Below, piece by piece: positions 54,575-64,000 of a stretch of DNA of 64,000 nucleotides. The stretch covers positions 718,093 through 782,092 of the forward strand of contig ML660213.1 in NCBI GenBank assembly GCA_007570785.1. The letters run 5' to 3'. The stretch's first letter is position 1; each line of letters begins with the position of its first letter. Origin of the DNA: Antilocapra americana (lineage: Eukaryota > Chordata > Mammalia > Artiodactyla > Antilocapridae). The translations under genes were made by a program, and so were the position numbers. A model generated the notes under the pieces. That model saw only the letters and a program-made list of their open reading frames with translations, was not told the DNA's origin and ran no database searches.

Positions 54575-55270
54575 GTGATCCTCTCATTAGTGGGTGAGAG
54601 GTGATGTCTCACTGTGATTTTGATTTTCACTTCCCTGATGATTAACGATAGAGCACATCTTCATGTATCTGTTGGCCATTTATATATTTTCTTTGGAAAA
54701 ATGTCTATTTTAAGTCCTCTGCTTATTTTAAGATTAGAATTGTTGTTATTGTTGTTACTACTGTTGAGTCATACTATTTCCTTATCAGATGTATGCTTTG
54801 TAAACATTTTCTCCTATTCCACAGACTGCCTTTTCAATTTGTTGTTTCTTTTGCTATGCAGAAGCTTTTCAGTTTTGACATAGTCCCACATGTTGATTTT
54901 TGCTTTAGTTGTCTGTGTGTTTGGTGTATTATATACAAAAAAAAAATGTTGTCAAGAAGATTTTTCCCCCTATGTTTTCATCTAGGAGTTTTATGGGTTT
55001 AGGTCTTATATTTAAGTCTTTAATACAATTTTTTTTGAGTGCTATAAGACAGCTGTCCAGTTTCATTCTTCTGCATGTGGATATCCAGTATTCTCAACAC
55101 CATTTATTGAAGAGATTATTTTCTCCCCACTGTGTGCTTTTGGTGCCCTATCAAAGATTTGTTGACTATATATGTATGGATTTATTTCTGAGTTTTCCAT
55201 TCTGCTCTGTTGGTCCTTATATCCAATTTTATGCCAGTATCAGACTGTTTGAATACTACAGCTCTGTAAT
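54575..55270 (-). mobile_element. Older L1 LINE, ORF2 C-terminal region, left part
   Basis: Antisense L1 3' region: 'ttgattttcacttccctgat', 'ttttgctatgcagaagcttt', 'gttttatgggtttaggtctt', 'aacaccatttattgaagaga', 'atgccagtatcagactgttt'. Frames are broken. Split by a BovB-derived SINE; continues at 55562. Confidence 0.85.
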
Positions 55271-55548
55271 CAGTTCAGTTCAGTCGCTCAGTCATGTCTG
55301 ACTCTTTGCGACCCCATGGACTGCAGCACACCAAACTCCCCTGTCCTTCACCGACTCCCAGAGCTTACCCAAACTCATGTTCACTGAGTTGGTGATGCCA
55401 TCTAACCATCTCATCCTCTGTTGTCCCCTTCTCCTCCTGCCTTCAATCTTTCCCAGCATCTGATGGGTCTTTTCCAATGAGTCAGTTCTTTGCATCAGGT
55501 GGCCAAAGTACTGGAGTTTCAGCTTCAGCATCAGTTGAAGTTCTTCCA
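55271..55548 (-). mobile_element. BovB-derived SINE (ART2A type) inside L1
   Basis: Reverse BovB tail opening 'cagttcagttcagtcgctca' and passing 'tgagttggtgatgccatcta', 'catcaggtggccaaagtact' and 'ggagtttcagcttcagcatc'. Flanks acagctctgtaat (55258-55270) and acagctttgtaat (55549-55561) differ at one base and mark the insertion into the L1. Confidence 0.92.
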
Positions 55549-55561
55549 ACAGCTTTGTAAT

Positions 55562-55745
55562 ACATAGTTTGAAATCAGGAACTGTAACGCCTTCAGTATT
55601 TTTCTTCTTTCTCAAGATTGCTTTGACTATTTGAGGTCTTTTGTGGTTCCATATGAATTTTAGGATTGCTTTTTCTACTTCAGTGAAGAACATCATTGCA
55701 ATTTTCAAAGCATTCTTATGCATACATTTTAATCTTGTTTCTCTT
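55562..55745 (-). mobile_element. Older L1 LINE, right part
   Basis: 'acatagtttgaaatcaggaa', 'gattgctttgactatttgag' and 'gttccatatgaattttagga' resume the antisense L1 exactly after the SINE. Minus-strand residues [20 protein letters not shown] are the usual L1 ORF2 text for this part. Confidence 0.87.
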
Positions 55746-55989
55746 AAAAATTCTATCTTAAATAGGTTAATTGAGGCAGTATTTTTATAGGTTTTTAATC
55801 TTCTCTTTGCTTAAGGTTTATGTAAGGGAAATAGTAATGGCTCCGCACATGAAAGCCTTATTTTCTTTTATTACAAAAGAATTTCCAATAAACTGATTTA
55901 ACAGGCTATTTTAGCGACTTTTAGGTTAGTTTTTCTTATCATTTTAGCATATTGCAACCCTAGTAATCTTTTTTCAAAGAAATGTTGGC
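55746..55989. other. Unassigned spacer
   Basis: AT-rich; possibly further decayed L1, not recognised. Confidence 0.45.
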
Positions 55990-56286
55990 CAGATTGGGTC
56001 TTCGTTGCTGTGCATGGACATTCTCCAGCTGTGGCAAGCAGGGGCAAACTCTTTGTTGTGGTACACGGGCTTCTCCTTGCAATAGCTTCTTTTGTTGCAG
56101 AGCAAGGTCTCTAGGCATGCTGGCTTCATAGTTGCAGCTTGCAGGATCTAGAGCATGGGCTCAGTAGTTGCGACACATGGGCTTAGTTGCTCCAAGGTAT
56201 GTGGGATTTTCCTGGACCAGGGATCAAACCACTGTTCCCTACATTGGCAGACAGATTCTTAACAACTGGACCACCAGGGAAGTCCC
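55990..56286 (-). mobile_element. CHR-type (tRNA-Glu) SINE, long form
   Basis: Reverse-oriented CHR: 'tgttgtggtacacgggcttc', 'cttttgttgcagagcaaggt', 'tcagtagttgcgacacatgg', 'gggattttcctggaccaggg', and the head complement 'ttcttaacaactggaccacc'. Confidence 0.9.
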
Positions 56287-57027
56287 TTAAGATAATTTTT
56301 GAGAAATATTTAAGAGATATAAATTGTTTCTCCATGCATATCATACTCATTAAAATATTTTAAGATCTATTCAGCAAATACTTACCTAGAACCTTCTATA
56401 TGCCTAGTACTGTATCAGGAATAAGAACTTTAGGGACAAAAGAGAATGCAAGTCTCAACAATGTATGTAAAATATACTCACAGAATAGCCACATGAAGCA
56501 AGAACTCTGGGGTTTATTGGCTATGCATTTATGTACTCATTATCTATTTTTTTTTCCTTAGCAACAGAACCATGCCCTTTCAAAAGAATTTATGTGTATA
56601 TAATTTTATGAGCTGGAAATCTCTGGTCTTATAGAGATCTAAGTACATTTCACTAAAATCCTAACTCCATGAGCCCTGATAACCCGAAGTGCACCTCATG
56701 TCCGGAAGTCTTTGCTTACCTGAGCCCTTCATGCTCCTACAGCCTTACCAGCCTTCTAATTATTTACACATACACAGACAACCAATAAGCTAAGGCTTTG
56801 TTGGTTTTATTGTGTTACCTGTGATTGCTGCACGTGGCATGCGTGCAACTTCATGCTTTACGTTCAGTAAGTCCCTAAGGCACATCAGCTTTCAGCTTTA
56901 CCATGAACGTATCTCCTTCATTGAACTATTCTTCAGCGTCATCACCCTGACAAGTCGGGCATGAAGTACTCTCGTATCTCATCCGAACCAGGGCAGTAGC
57001 ATCCAAGCTTACAGCCAGAGAGCAGTC
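56287..57027. other. Mostly unassigned sequence
   Basis: 56365-56450 ('cagcaaatacttacctagaa', 'tatgcctagtactgtatcag') resembles an ancient mammalian repeat fragment. The rest, including the GC-richer 56640-57000, is not recognised. Confidence 0.45.
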
Positions 57028-57137
57028 TTCCAAATATAAACCAGATTACATCATCTTCAGCATAAAACCTTTCAATGTTCTCTCATTGTTTTTAGCACAA
57101 AATCTTACCCCTTACCCTGGCTAACAATATCCAACAT
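57028..57137 (+). mobile_element. L2 LINE, left part (split by SINE)
   Basis: 'accagattacatcatcttca', 'aaacctttcaatgttctctc' and 'cttaccccttaccctggcta' follow the L2 3' region order (ctcaaaaccctccagtggct, agcctggcc type). Continues at 57412 after a BovB-derived SINE. Confidence 0.7.
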
Positions 57138-57411
57138 TTGCTATTGCTTAGTCGCCCAGTCATGCCAGACTCTTTGCAACTCCATGGACTGCAGCATGCC
57201 AGGCCTCCCTGTCCCTCACCATCTCCTGGAGTTCGCCCAAGTTCATGTTCATTGCATCAATGATGCCATCCAGCCATCTCATCCTCTGATGCCCTCTTCT
57301 CCTTTGGCCCTCAATCTTTCCCAGCATCACGGACTTTTCCAAAGGTTGTCTATTCACATCAGATGACCAGGAGGCATGTTGAATTTTGTTTTCAGCAAAA
57401 GCTAAAGAAAA
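57138..57411 (-). mobile_element. BovB-derived SINE (ART2A type) inside L2
   Basis: Reverse BovB tail from 'attgcttagtcgcccagtca' to 'ttgtctattcacatcagatg' (recognisable to about 57367). Flanks caatatccaacat (57125-57137) and caaaatccaacat (57412-57424) differ at one base. The inserted segment thus includes about 40 further bases that are not BovB; they form one arm and the loop of an inverted repeat. Confidence 0.85.
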
Positions 57412-57428
57412 CAAAATCCAACATGCCT
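57372..57428. repeat. 22-bp inverted repeat at the SINE junction
   Basis: Left arm 57372-57393 (aggcatgttgaattttgttt plus tc) is the reverse complement of 57407-57428 except for one base. The loop is 13 bases (57394-57406). The right arm is L2 and target sequence; the left arm appears to be an inverted copy of it. Confidence 0.9.
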
Positions 57429-57835
57429 TCTTCTAATTATCTCAACTCATCTTACACCATTCTCCTCTTGTTCACCAGGCTCCAGAAATCCATGAAACAT
57501 GCATCCTCAGGTTTGGCCTCAGGGCCTTTGCATTTATGTTTTATTTTTCTGCCTGAAATACCATTCCCCTTGTTCTGCAAAGTCCAGATATCATCTTCCA
57601 GAGACATTTGGCCCCTGAAGTTGACATATCATCATCCTGCTCCCATTATTATGTTTTATACTCTTTAGAGCAACTTTCACTAATCAAAATTAATAATTTT
57701 ATTTGCTTATTTGTTAAATACCCACCTTCCCTGGGTAGAATGCAATCATGAAATCAGACTTTTATCTCTTAGCGCATGGCTTCTGACAAATAATAGGCAT
57801 ATGATAAATATTTGTGAAATAAAGAAAGAAGGATG
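57412..57835 (+). mobile_element. L2 LINE 3' end, right part
   Basis: 'ggtttggcctcagggccttt', 'tctgcctgaaataccattcc', 'cttccctgggtagaatgcaa' and the terminal 'caaataataggcatatgata' with 'aatatttgtgaaataaag' complete the L2 3' end. Confidence 0.78.
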
Positions 57836-59271
57836 GCAAAGAGTTACAAGGTGTTATTCACTCAAGTAGGAGAATTGGTTGACATAAAGAAGCACTGGTA
57901 TATTTAAAAGTAGGAAAGAAATTAAGAGACCATTTATAGACTTTGACCAAAAATATTACAGAATGCAAATATCAGTCACACTGATTCAGCAACCTAACCC
58001 TGCTTAGCATTCAATCATTTCTTCCCTCTAATCTTCTTGTTATTTGTTTGTGATGTATAACATGACCATACACTCTTTGAAGTATTTATATGGGGAAGGG
58101 TTTATTATAAATTTGGATACATTATACACTTTTGTAGCTGAAACTGGGGGAGACTGACTCCAGTCATTATGAGTTCCATGCAAATAAAGCCTGAAAGGAC
58201 AAGAGACATAGAGATTGGAATAAAGTATCTGAAAGCAGTCATTTGGGATATTTTTCTGGTGAAGAGCTGAGAATCTCTAAACTGAACTCTATTTGTGGAG
58301 AAACATCAAAGAATTGGTTTTTAAACCATATAGCACCTGTAGATATTTATAGTTCTTTTTTATACAAAGAAGGCTAGGCATCTATTAATGTTGAACCAAA
58401 GAGCAGGATATATTTTGTGTCAACTTGACCAGTTAAAAGAGCTCTGCCATGAATGATTATCAGCTCACTAAAATAAAGTTTACTTAGGGATGATAAAATA
58501 AACTTTGATATTGATTTATGAGAAGGCTTAGAAAAGGGAAATTCTCTGTAAACACATGTACTCAATGGACCATCAATAACTGTGGCCTTCCTGCTTCATT
58601 TATCCTGATCTTATCCTAAGTAAAGAGGCTAAAAATAAATATCAGATGCCTAGAGAAAGGTGTAAACAACATGTCATTCTTATAACCCTTTTCACAGATC
58701 TCATTTATAAAACCTAAAACACCTACTTGCAATTTAGTTTTTGTCTTAAGTATATTTATATTTGGTATGCATCTCTAAGCAATTTTCTCAGGAATATATT
58801 TTTAGATTGCTGACAAAATCTCTCTTTCCTATGCTTAGTACAATTCAATATTCAAGTGACAAAAAAGAGAAACTTTGGAAACTAAAGATTTGTTTTAGAC
58901 TACCATGTTCAGTTATTTATTCAGTCAGTTATTCAAGACTGCCTGATGAAAATATAAATTAATATTGATTAGTATTATACTGTTAGTTTCATTAACCTTG
59001 GAATAATGTAAAATTGTTTGTAGTTTAATTTGAATAAGAAACATAGGTTTATGTATATATAAAAACATTAAATGATATTCTAAATGTGTGACAAATTTAT
59101 GAAAAAATATGTAAAACATAGAGAACAATTCTGTATATTATAATGGTTATAATTTAAATTATTTCATATATGGATAAAAACACTGAAAAATTTCTAGTGA
59201 AATATTTTTATTAGATATAGATGAGATTTTTAAATTTAAGATTAAATTATATGGCTTATAAAAATTCAGTA
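57836..59271. other. Unassigned AT-rich sequence
   Basis: About 1.4 kb, increasingly A/T rich towards 59200; nothing recognised. Confidence 0.6.
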
Positions 59272-59445
59272 TAGGTCCTACTGTATAGGTCAGGGAACTA
59301 GATTCAATATCCTGCTATAAACCATTTAGAAAAGAATATGAAAAAGAATGTCTATATATGTATCACTGAATCACTTTCCTGTACAGTAGAAATTTACACA
59401 TTATAAATCACCTATCTTTCAATAAAATAAAATTTTAAAAATCTC
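59272..59445 (+). mobile_element. L1 3' end (artiodactyl type)
   Basis: 'tcctactgtataggtcaggg', 'aactagattcaatatcctgc', 'tatcactgaatcactttcct' and 'caataaaataaaattttaaa' match the L1 3' untranslated end common in artiodactyls. Non-coding. Confidence 0.75.
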
Positions 59446-60164
59446 AGTATATACATATACTGAGTATATTACACATTAATATGGAAAATATTAATAAAAT
59501 ATGTATGCTTTTACATATTAATTAATAAACACATTTGAAAAGTTCTGATATATCAAGTTAGACAAATAGGATGTTTGAAATACAAAATGAAAAATATGAT
59601 ATAGAAAAACTAATAAAATATAATTAATATTGGAGTCACAGGGGAGTTTAGATAGGGAAACTTTAAAATTAAAAAAAATGTTGGCAATGTATAACTACAA
59701 AATTGAAAACTATGCAAATGCAGTTACTAAATTTATAGGACCATGAGAGGAACATCTAAAGAAAATATAACCAAGAGATTAGACGTAAAGGCATCATATG
59801 CTGATGCTTGCATGAGAAAGCATACTTTTTTCTTCCTTAATTTCTAGAATTTACAGATCTGATGACTAAAAGAAAGGTAATCAAAGGGTAGAACAAGAAT
59901 CCGGAGTTGACAGCTTGGATAATTCTAGACATTGTTACCAGCACTCCCACATACACCACATCAGGGAAGCTCCTTTGCTGTGAGCATAGTGACATCCATT
60001 TTGAATCAGAGATACTGAAAAGTATCTAATCTGAGAAGTCAGGTAGGTAGAGATATGGTACTGTTCTTGGGAAACAACCCCAAGATACAGACAGACCTGG
60101 TAGCTATCAGAATATACAGAGATGAGAATGAATACAGAGGTAAAATGTCTCCCTTCTCACTACT
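59446..60164. other. Unassigned AT-rich sequence
   Basis: Nothing recognised; strongly A/T rich up to 59720. Confidence 0.6.
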
Positions 60165-60312
60165 TAACATGTGGTCCTTTGTTTACTGGCATTCATATCA
60201 CCCAGGACAGTAAAGCAGAAACTGATCTCCTGGATCACAACTGTAACTTAAGAAGTTCTACCAGTGTCCTGTATGCTCATTAAAAATTTGAGAATCACCA
60301 GTCTAGAGAATA
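60165..60312 (+). mobile_element. MER5-like hAT-Charlie fragment
   Basis: 'aacatgtggtcctttgttta', 'tggcattcatatcacccagg', 'ctgtatgctcattaaaaatt' and 'tgagaatcaccagtctag' follow the MER5 order (gtggtcc, catcagcatcacctggg, gcacattaaagtttgagaa). Confidence 0.65.
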
Positions 60313-60486
60313 ACATGAGAAATCAGAACAGTAGCTGAGGAAATAAAGATTTTAAGAAGAGGGAAGAAACAGACCACAGATACCAATTTAGGGTATTAGA
60401 AATTTAAAGAAGCAGACAGATGGGTTTAATAAACAAAAGGGAGGAAAGGTTTGAGGAAAGACCAACAATGTCCAATGATTCAGAAG
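60313..60486. other. Unassigned spacer
   Basis: Purine-rich, nothing recognised. Confidence 0.5.
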
Positions 60487-60667
60487 TGAAGTAAAAGTCG
60501 CTCAGCTGTGTCCAACTCACTGTGACCCCATGGACTGTAAAGTCCATGGAATTCTCCAGTTCAGAATACTGGAGTGGGTAGCCGTTCCCTTCTCCAGGGG
60601 GTCTTCCTAACCCAGGTCTCTCACACTGCAGGCGGATTCTTTACCAGCTGAGCCACCCGGGAAGCCC
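60487..60667 (-). mobile_element. Bov-tA SINE
   Basis: Reverse-oriented: opens 'tgaagtaaaagtcgctcagc', includes 'ggaattctccagttcagaat', and closes 'accagctgagccacccggga'. A short deletion removes part of the head between 'aacccaggtctct' and 'cacactgcagg'. Confidence 0.9.
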
Positions 60668-60934
60668 AGTGATTTGTAAAAGGTCAGTAAATAAACACTG
60701 ATGTGTGCCTCTAAAACCTGTCCATCGTGCAGTCATTAAGGAGGTTTCTGGAACAACTTATATTGAACAATGTTAGGGAGAAGTCAGGTTTCTATGGGTT
60801 AGTAAGTGATTAAGAATTGAGGGATTTAACAATGACAACTAGAGAAGAGATCACATAAAATTCTTATCAGTGAAGGCAGTGAAACACCTCATAGCAATGG
60901 GAGGACTGGAGGAAGGGTTTTGGTATAGGAGAAG
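60668..60934. other. Unassigned spacer
   Basis: Nothing recognised. Confidence 0.5.
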
Positions 60935-61045
60935 TCAAGAAGGTGTGGAGAAAAGGAAACCCTCCAACACTGCTGGAGGTGTTTGAACTAGGTACAGCCA
61001 TTCTGAAAAACAGTACTGAGGCTCATTTAAAAATCTAACAATAAT
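60935..61045 (+). mobile_element. Old L1 ORF2 fragment
   Basis: 'agaaggtgtggagaaaagga', 'aaccctccaacactgctgga' and 'aggtacagccattctgaaaa' are the Cys-rich ORF2 C-terminal region in an old, diverged copy. It stops at a Bov-tA insertion. Confidence 0.75.
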
Positions 61046-61051
61046 GCTACT

Positions 61052-61277
61052 GTGAAAGTGAAAGTGTTATCCACTCAGTCATGTCTGACTCTTTGCAACC
61101 CCATGGACTGTAGCCCATCAGGCTCCTCTGTCCATGGAATTCTCCAGGCAAGAATACTGGAGTGGGTTGCTTTTCTCTTCTTGAGGAGAGCTTTGTGATC
61201 CAGGAATTGAACCCATATCTCCAGCATCTAATGCACTGAAGGTGAATTCTTGACCCACTGAGCCACCAGGGAAGCCT
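61052..61277 (-). mobile_element. Bov-tA SINE
   Basis: Reverse-oriented full copy: opens 'gtgaaagtgaaagtgttatc', includes 'ggcaagaatactggagtggg' and closes 'ccactgagccaccagggaag'. Confidence 0.91.
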
Positions 61278-61322
61278 TGAAAACACTATAAGGCATTTTC
61301 TTATCATTTTAAGGATATGTTT

Positions 61323-61362
61323 ACTCTATAACCCAGGAACTGCACTCTATAACCCAGGAATT
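61323..61362 (+). repeat. Short tandem duplication, 21-bp period
   Basis: actctataacccaggaactgc (two parts: actctataacccaggaac, tgc) at 61323-61343 is followed at once by actctataacccaggaa at 61344. Seventeen consecutive bases are identical. Confidence 0.9.
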
Positions 61363-61405
61363 TTTATTTTAATGAATAAACACAGAAAATAAGAAGTTGA
61401 AGTAG

Positions 61406-62252
61406 CTCAACATCACTCATTATCAGAGAAATGCAAATCAAAACTACAATGAGGTACCACTTTACACCAGTCAGAATGGCTGCCATCCAAAAGTCTACAA
61501 GCAATAAATGCTGGAGAGGATGTGGAGAAAAGGGAACCCTCTTACACTGTTGGTGGGAATGCAATCTAGTACAGCCACTATGGAAAACAGTGTGGAGGTT
61601 CCTTAAAAAGCTGCAAATAGACCTGCCATATGACCCGGCAATCCCACTGCTGGGCATATACACCGAGGAAACCAGAATTGAAAGAGCCACGTGCACCCCA
61701 ATGTTCATCGCTGCATTGTTTACAATAGCTAAGACATGGAAACAACCTAGATGCCCATCAACTGATGAATGGATAAGAAAGCTGTGGTACATATACACAA
61801 TGGAATATAACTCAGCATTAAAAAAAATTCATTTGAAGCAATTCTACTCAGATGGACGAAACTGGAGCCCACTATCCAGAGTGAAGTAAGCCAGAAGCAA
61901 AAACAACAATACAGTATATTAACACATATATATGGAATTTAGAAAGACAGTAATGAGAACCCAACATGGGAGACAACAAAAGGAACGCAGATGTATAGAA
62001 TAGACTTGTGGACTTTGTGGATGAGGGTAAGGGTGGGATGATATGGGAGAAGGGCATTGAAGCATGTTAATTGTCATGTGTCTAATCAATCGCCAGCCCA
62101 GGATTGATCCTCGGGACTGGTGCAGCGAGATTTCCCGGGGGGGAGGGAGGAGGGAGGGGGGACCCAGAGGGGAAGCATATGTAAACCCATGGTGATATCA
62201 TGACAATGTATGGCAAAAACAATAATAAAAAAAAAAAAAAGAAAAAAAAAAA
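61406..62252 (+). mobile_element. Young 5'-truncated ruminant L1 insertion with perfect TSD
   Basis: aagaagttgaagtag occurs at 61391-61405 and again at 62253-62267, directly after the A-rich tail. The element holds the end of ORF2 and the 3' untranslated region with a G-rich block at 62138-62161. Its sequence is close to the 5037-6196 copy throughout, including the 'agcgagatttcccggggggg' segment, so both belong to one recent subfamily. Confidence 0.95.
61431..61889 (+). pseudogene. L1 ORF2 C-terminus fragment with frameshift
   Basis: 152 codons of ORF2 C-terminal sequence ([55 protein letters not shown]). After ALKK the frame shifts: this copy has 8 A where the copy at 5779 has 9, so the last part reads [13 protein letters not shown] in place of the normal end. 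Non-functional. Confidence 0.92.
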
Positions 62253-62267
62253 AAGAAGTTGAAGTAG

Positions 62268-63363
62268 AAGCAGCTGATTGCCAGACTGAAGTAACTGCAG
62301 AAGAATAGGAACATAGAAACCGCAACTCATTTGTTGGTGCTGGCAAAGAGGAAGGCATCGCTTCCTGGGAATAGAAATGAGGCATCAGAGACTGAGTGCC
62401 AATTGTGTGTGCTTATGCAAAATACATCTGCCTTGCAAGCAGAAAAAAATGATAGAAGAATAATCCAGGAAGTAAGAGACTTTCTAAACAATTGTATTTA
62501 TGCTTCTCTGAAAAAGATTAAAGTAAGTTAGGTGCTAAGAGTTTGAACTCTAAAATCAAACTGCATAAGCTGAATTTCAGTTCCTCAAATTCAACTCAAT
62601 CTCCTTTTTCTGAAGGATGGGAATCATAATCAAAATTTTATATCAGAAGCAAACTACAGAAATTTTGCATAGGTGAATAAAGCAGAAACTGAGTTAAACA
62701 GAGGGAAGTGAGCAAGTCAGAGGTTCCCAGAGGCTGGACAGCTGAGGTCAGATGGGCAAGATCAAAGGCAATCTAGTTAACAAAGCATTTCATCTTCTCC
62801 TCAACACCCTCTCCACCTCGCTCATTCATTCTCAGCCTTTGGTTCTGACCATGAAGGAGGTCAAAGAAATGGAGAAGAAGAACCAGAGGCTGATGACCTA
62901 TAATATGTAAAAGCCTATGGTAAGTAGCAACAAGAGAAACAGAGAAAGGCAGAACATAGATGATGAAGAATATGAAATGTCTAAGAGGTCATGTTAGATA
63001 AAGATAGTAGTAGTTTTGAGGGATTTCTATGGTCAGAATGAAAGGAATAAATTTATATCTAAGATTTTGAGTGAAATTGCTTATTGTGGGTGGGAGTTTA
63101 GAATGTGAAACTCACATTCAAATGAATATGAAGGTGTGTGTGTGTATGTATGTTACAATGGCTGAGGGACATGTAATTGGAAAATAGAGGGGGAAAAGTA
63201 TTACCCACGCAGGTTAGAGCCTGATCACAAGATATGCAAGTGCCACACTAGGGAATTCTTATTTATTATGAGAGATAAATTCTACAGAATTGGTAGTCAA
63301 ATCTACAGAGGTCATCATTGACGACACTGGAATAGGTAAATTCTCTGAGAGAAAATGCTTTTG
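62268..63363. other. Unassigned sequence
   Basis: About 1.1 kb, nothing recognised. A short GTGTGTGTGT run lies at 63136-63145. Frames have no protein resemblance. Confidence 0.6.
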
Positions 63364-63731
63364 GTGCTTCTGAATTGTGGTGTTGGAGAAGACTCTTGAG
63401 AGTCCTTGGACTGCAAGGAGATCAAACCAGTCAATCCTAAAGGAAATCAATCCTGACTATTCATTGGAAGGAGTGATGCTGAAGCTGAACCTCCAATACT
63501 TTGGCCACCTGATACGAAGAACTGATTCCTTGGAAAAGACCCTGATGCTGGGAAAGATTGAAGGCGAGAAGAGAAGGGGACGACAGAGGATGAGATGGTT
63601 GGATGGCATCACCAGCTCGATTGTCATGAGTTTGGGCAAGCTCCAGGAGCTGGTGATGGACAGGGAAGCTTGGCATGCTGCAGTCCATGGGGTTGCAAAG
63701 AGTCAGACACAACTGAGCTACTGAACTGAGA
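63364..63731 (+). mobile_element. BovB 3' end (well preserved)
   Basis: Sense BovB tail: 'gctgaagctgaacctccaat', 'aagaccctgatgctgggaaa', 'ggatgagatggttggatggc', 'gcagtccatggggttgcaaa', ending 'aactgagctactgaactgag'. Less diverged than the other BovB fragments in the window. Confidence 0.93.
63407..63724 (+). pseudogene. BovB ORF2 C-terminal fragment, frame open to stop
   Basis: From [15 protein letters not shown] to the stop at 63722-63724 the BovB ORF2 C-terminus is open (about 105 codons), with the Arg-rich [13 protein letters not shown] and [16 protein letters not shown] words. Upstream of 63407 the frame differs from the expected WCWRRLLRV frame because one C is missing from a CCC run. 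The catalytic domains are absent, so this is a relic. Confidence 0.9.
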
Positions 63732-64000
63732 GGAAAAAAAATGCCTCCTCCAAGAAGAATGAGGACCAAGCTTTCACAACTTACTCTTCTGAAAATGAAT
63801 AATAATTATGAGACTGAATAAGCAGCTGCCAGGACAACATGTGGAGGGAAACTTCAGTACAACTGAGCATCTATATTCCAGTGTGTGCAGTGAGTTCTAT
63901 GATCAACAAAAGAAACACAAAGGAAGTGCAGAACTGGTATAGTGTACATTCACCAAAATGTCATAGGAGGTTCGCAGTTCTAAGAAATCTGTTGGCGTTG
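63732..64000. other. Unassigned window end
   Basis: A-run after the BovB end (63734-63741), then unrecognised sequence to the window edge. Confidence 0.5.

Noticed and set aside
1..64000. CRISPR arrays, operons, phage or bacterial mobile elements
   Set aside because: Repeat types, composition and gene absence are those of mammalian intergenic DNA; no regular spacer array or dense coding pattern exists.

Overview
This window is intergenic DNA from a ruminant, most likely a bovid (cattle, buffalo, sheep or goat type). The evidence is the repeat content: tRNA-headed Bov-tA SINEs, the composite Bov-A2 SINE, BovB (RTE) LINE tails and their short SINE-like derivatives, CHR-type SINEs shared with other cetartiodactyls, and young ruminant L1 copies. 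Older layers common to placental mammals also appear: MIR, L2, ancient L1M, MLT1/MST-type MaLR LTRs, a Tigger-type MER2, MER5-like hAT fragments and mariner-type MITEs. I found no host protein-coding gene, exon, rRNA, functional tRNA, CRISPR array or prokaryotic feature. Every open frame over about 100 codons is a LINE reading frame, its antisense shadow, a SINE translation, or an unsupported chance frame.

Layout. 1-960 is an ancient L1 ORF2. 1.8-10.3 kb holds scattered SINEs, a young L1 with perfect 20-bp target duplications (5037-6196), a MIR and an antisense MLT1 LTR. 10.3-22.5 kb is SINE-rich, with a MER2 split by a SINE, a MIR split by a SINE, an inverted L1 tail and an L2 split by a BovB-derived SINE. 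22.5-25.7 kb is nearly repeat-free and contains a CTCF-like motif. 25.7-30.4 kb holds SINE, CHR, MIR, BovB and L1 copies. 30.4-38.1 kb is mostly unassigned AT-rich sequence with an MLT1, a MITE inside an LTR remnant, a C28 tract and a (CA)20 array. 38.1-43.1 kb carries the longest BovB fragment (reverse transcriptase region) and a rearranged L1 whose 5' part is inverted. 43-46 kb is mostly unique. 46-52 kb has two SINEs stacked on one target site, a local duplication, and an ancient L1M interrupted by younger material. 52-58 kb has CHR and Bov-tA SINEs, a MaLR LTR, an antisense L1 split by a SINE, and an L2 split by a SINE next to a 22-bp inverted repeat. 58-64 kb is AT-rich and ends with a second young L1 (61406-62252) and a BovB tail.

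There is no operon or pathway logic here; the window is a record of successive retroposition. Its value lies in dated insertion structures (target duplications, nested insertions, inversions) and in a few repeat-poor blocks that could hold regulatory elements. Family names come from recognising consensus-like sequence by eye, so boundaries are accurate to a few bases where a target duplication is quoted and to tens of bases elsewhere. I found no convincing undescribed system.
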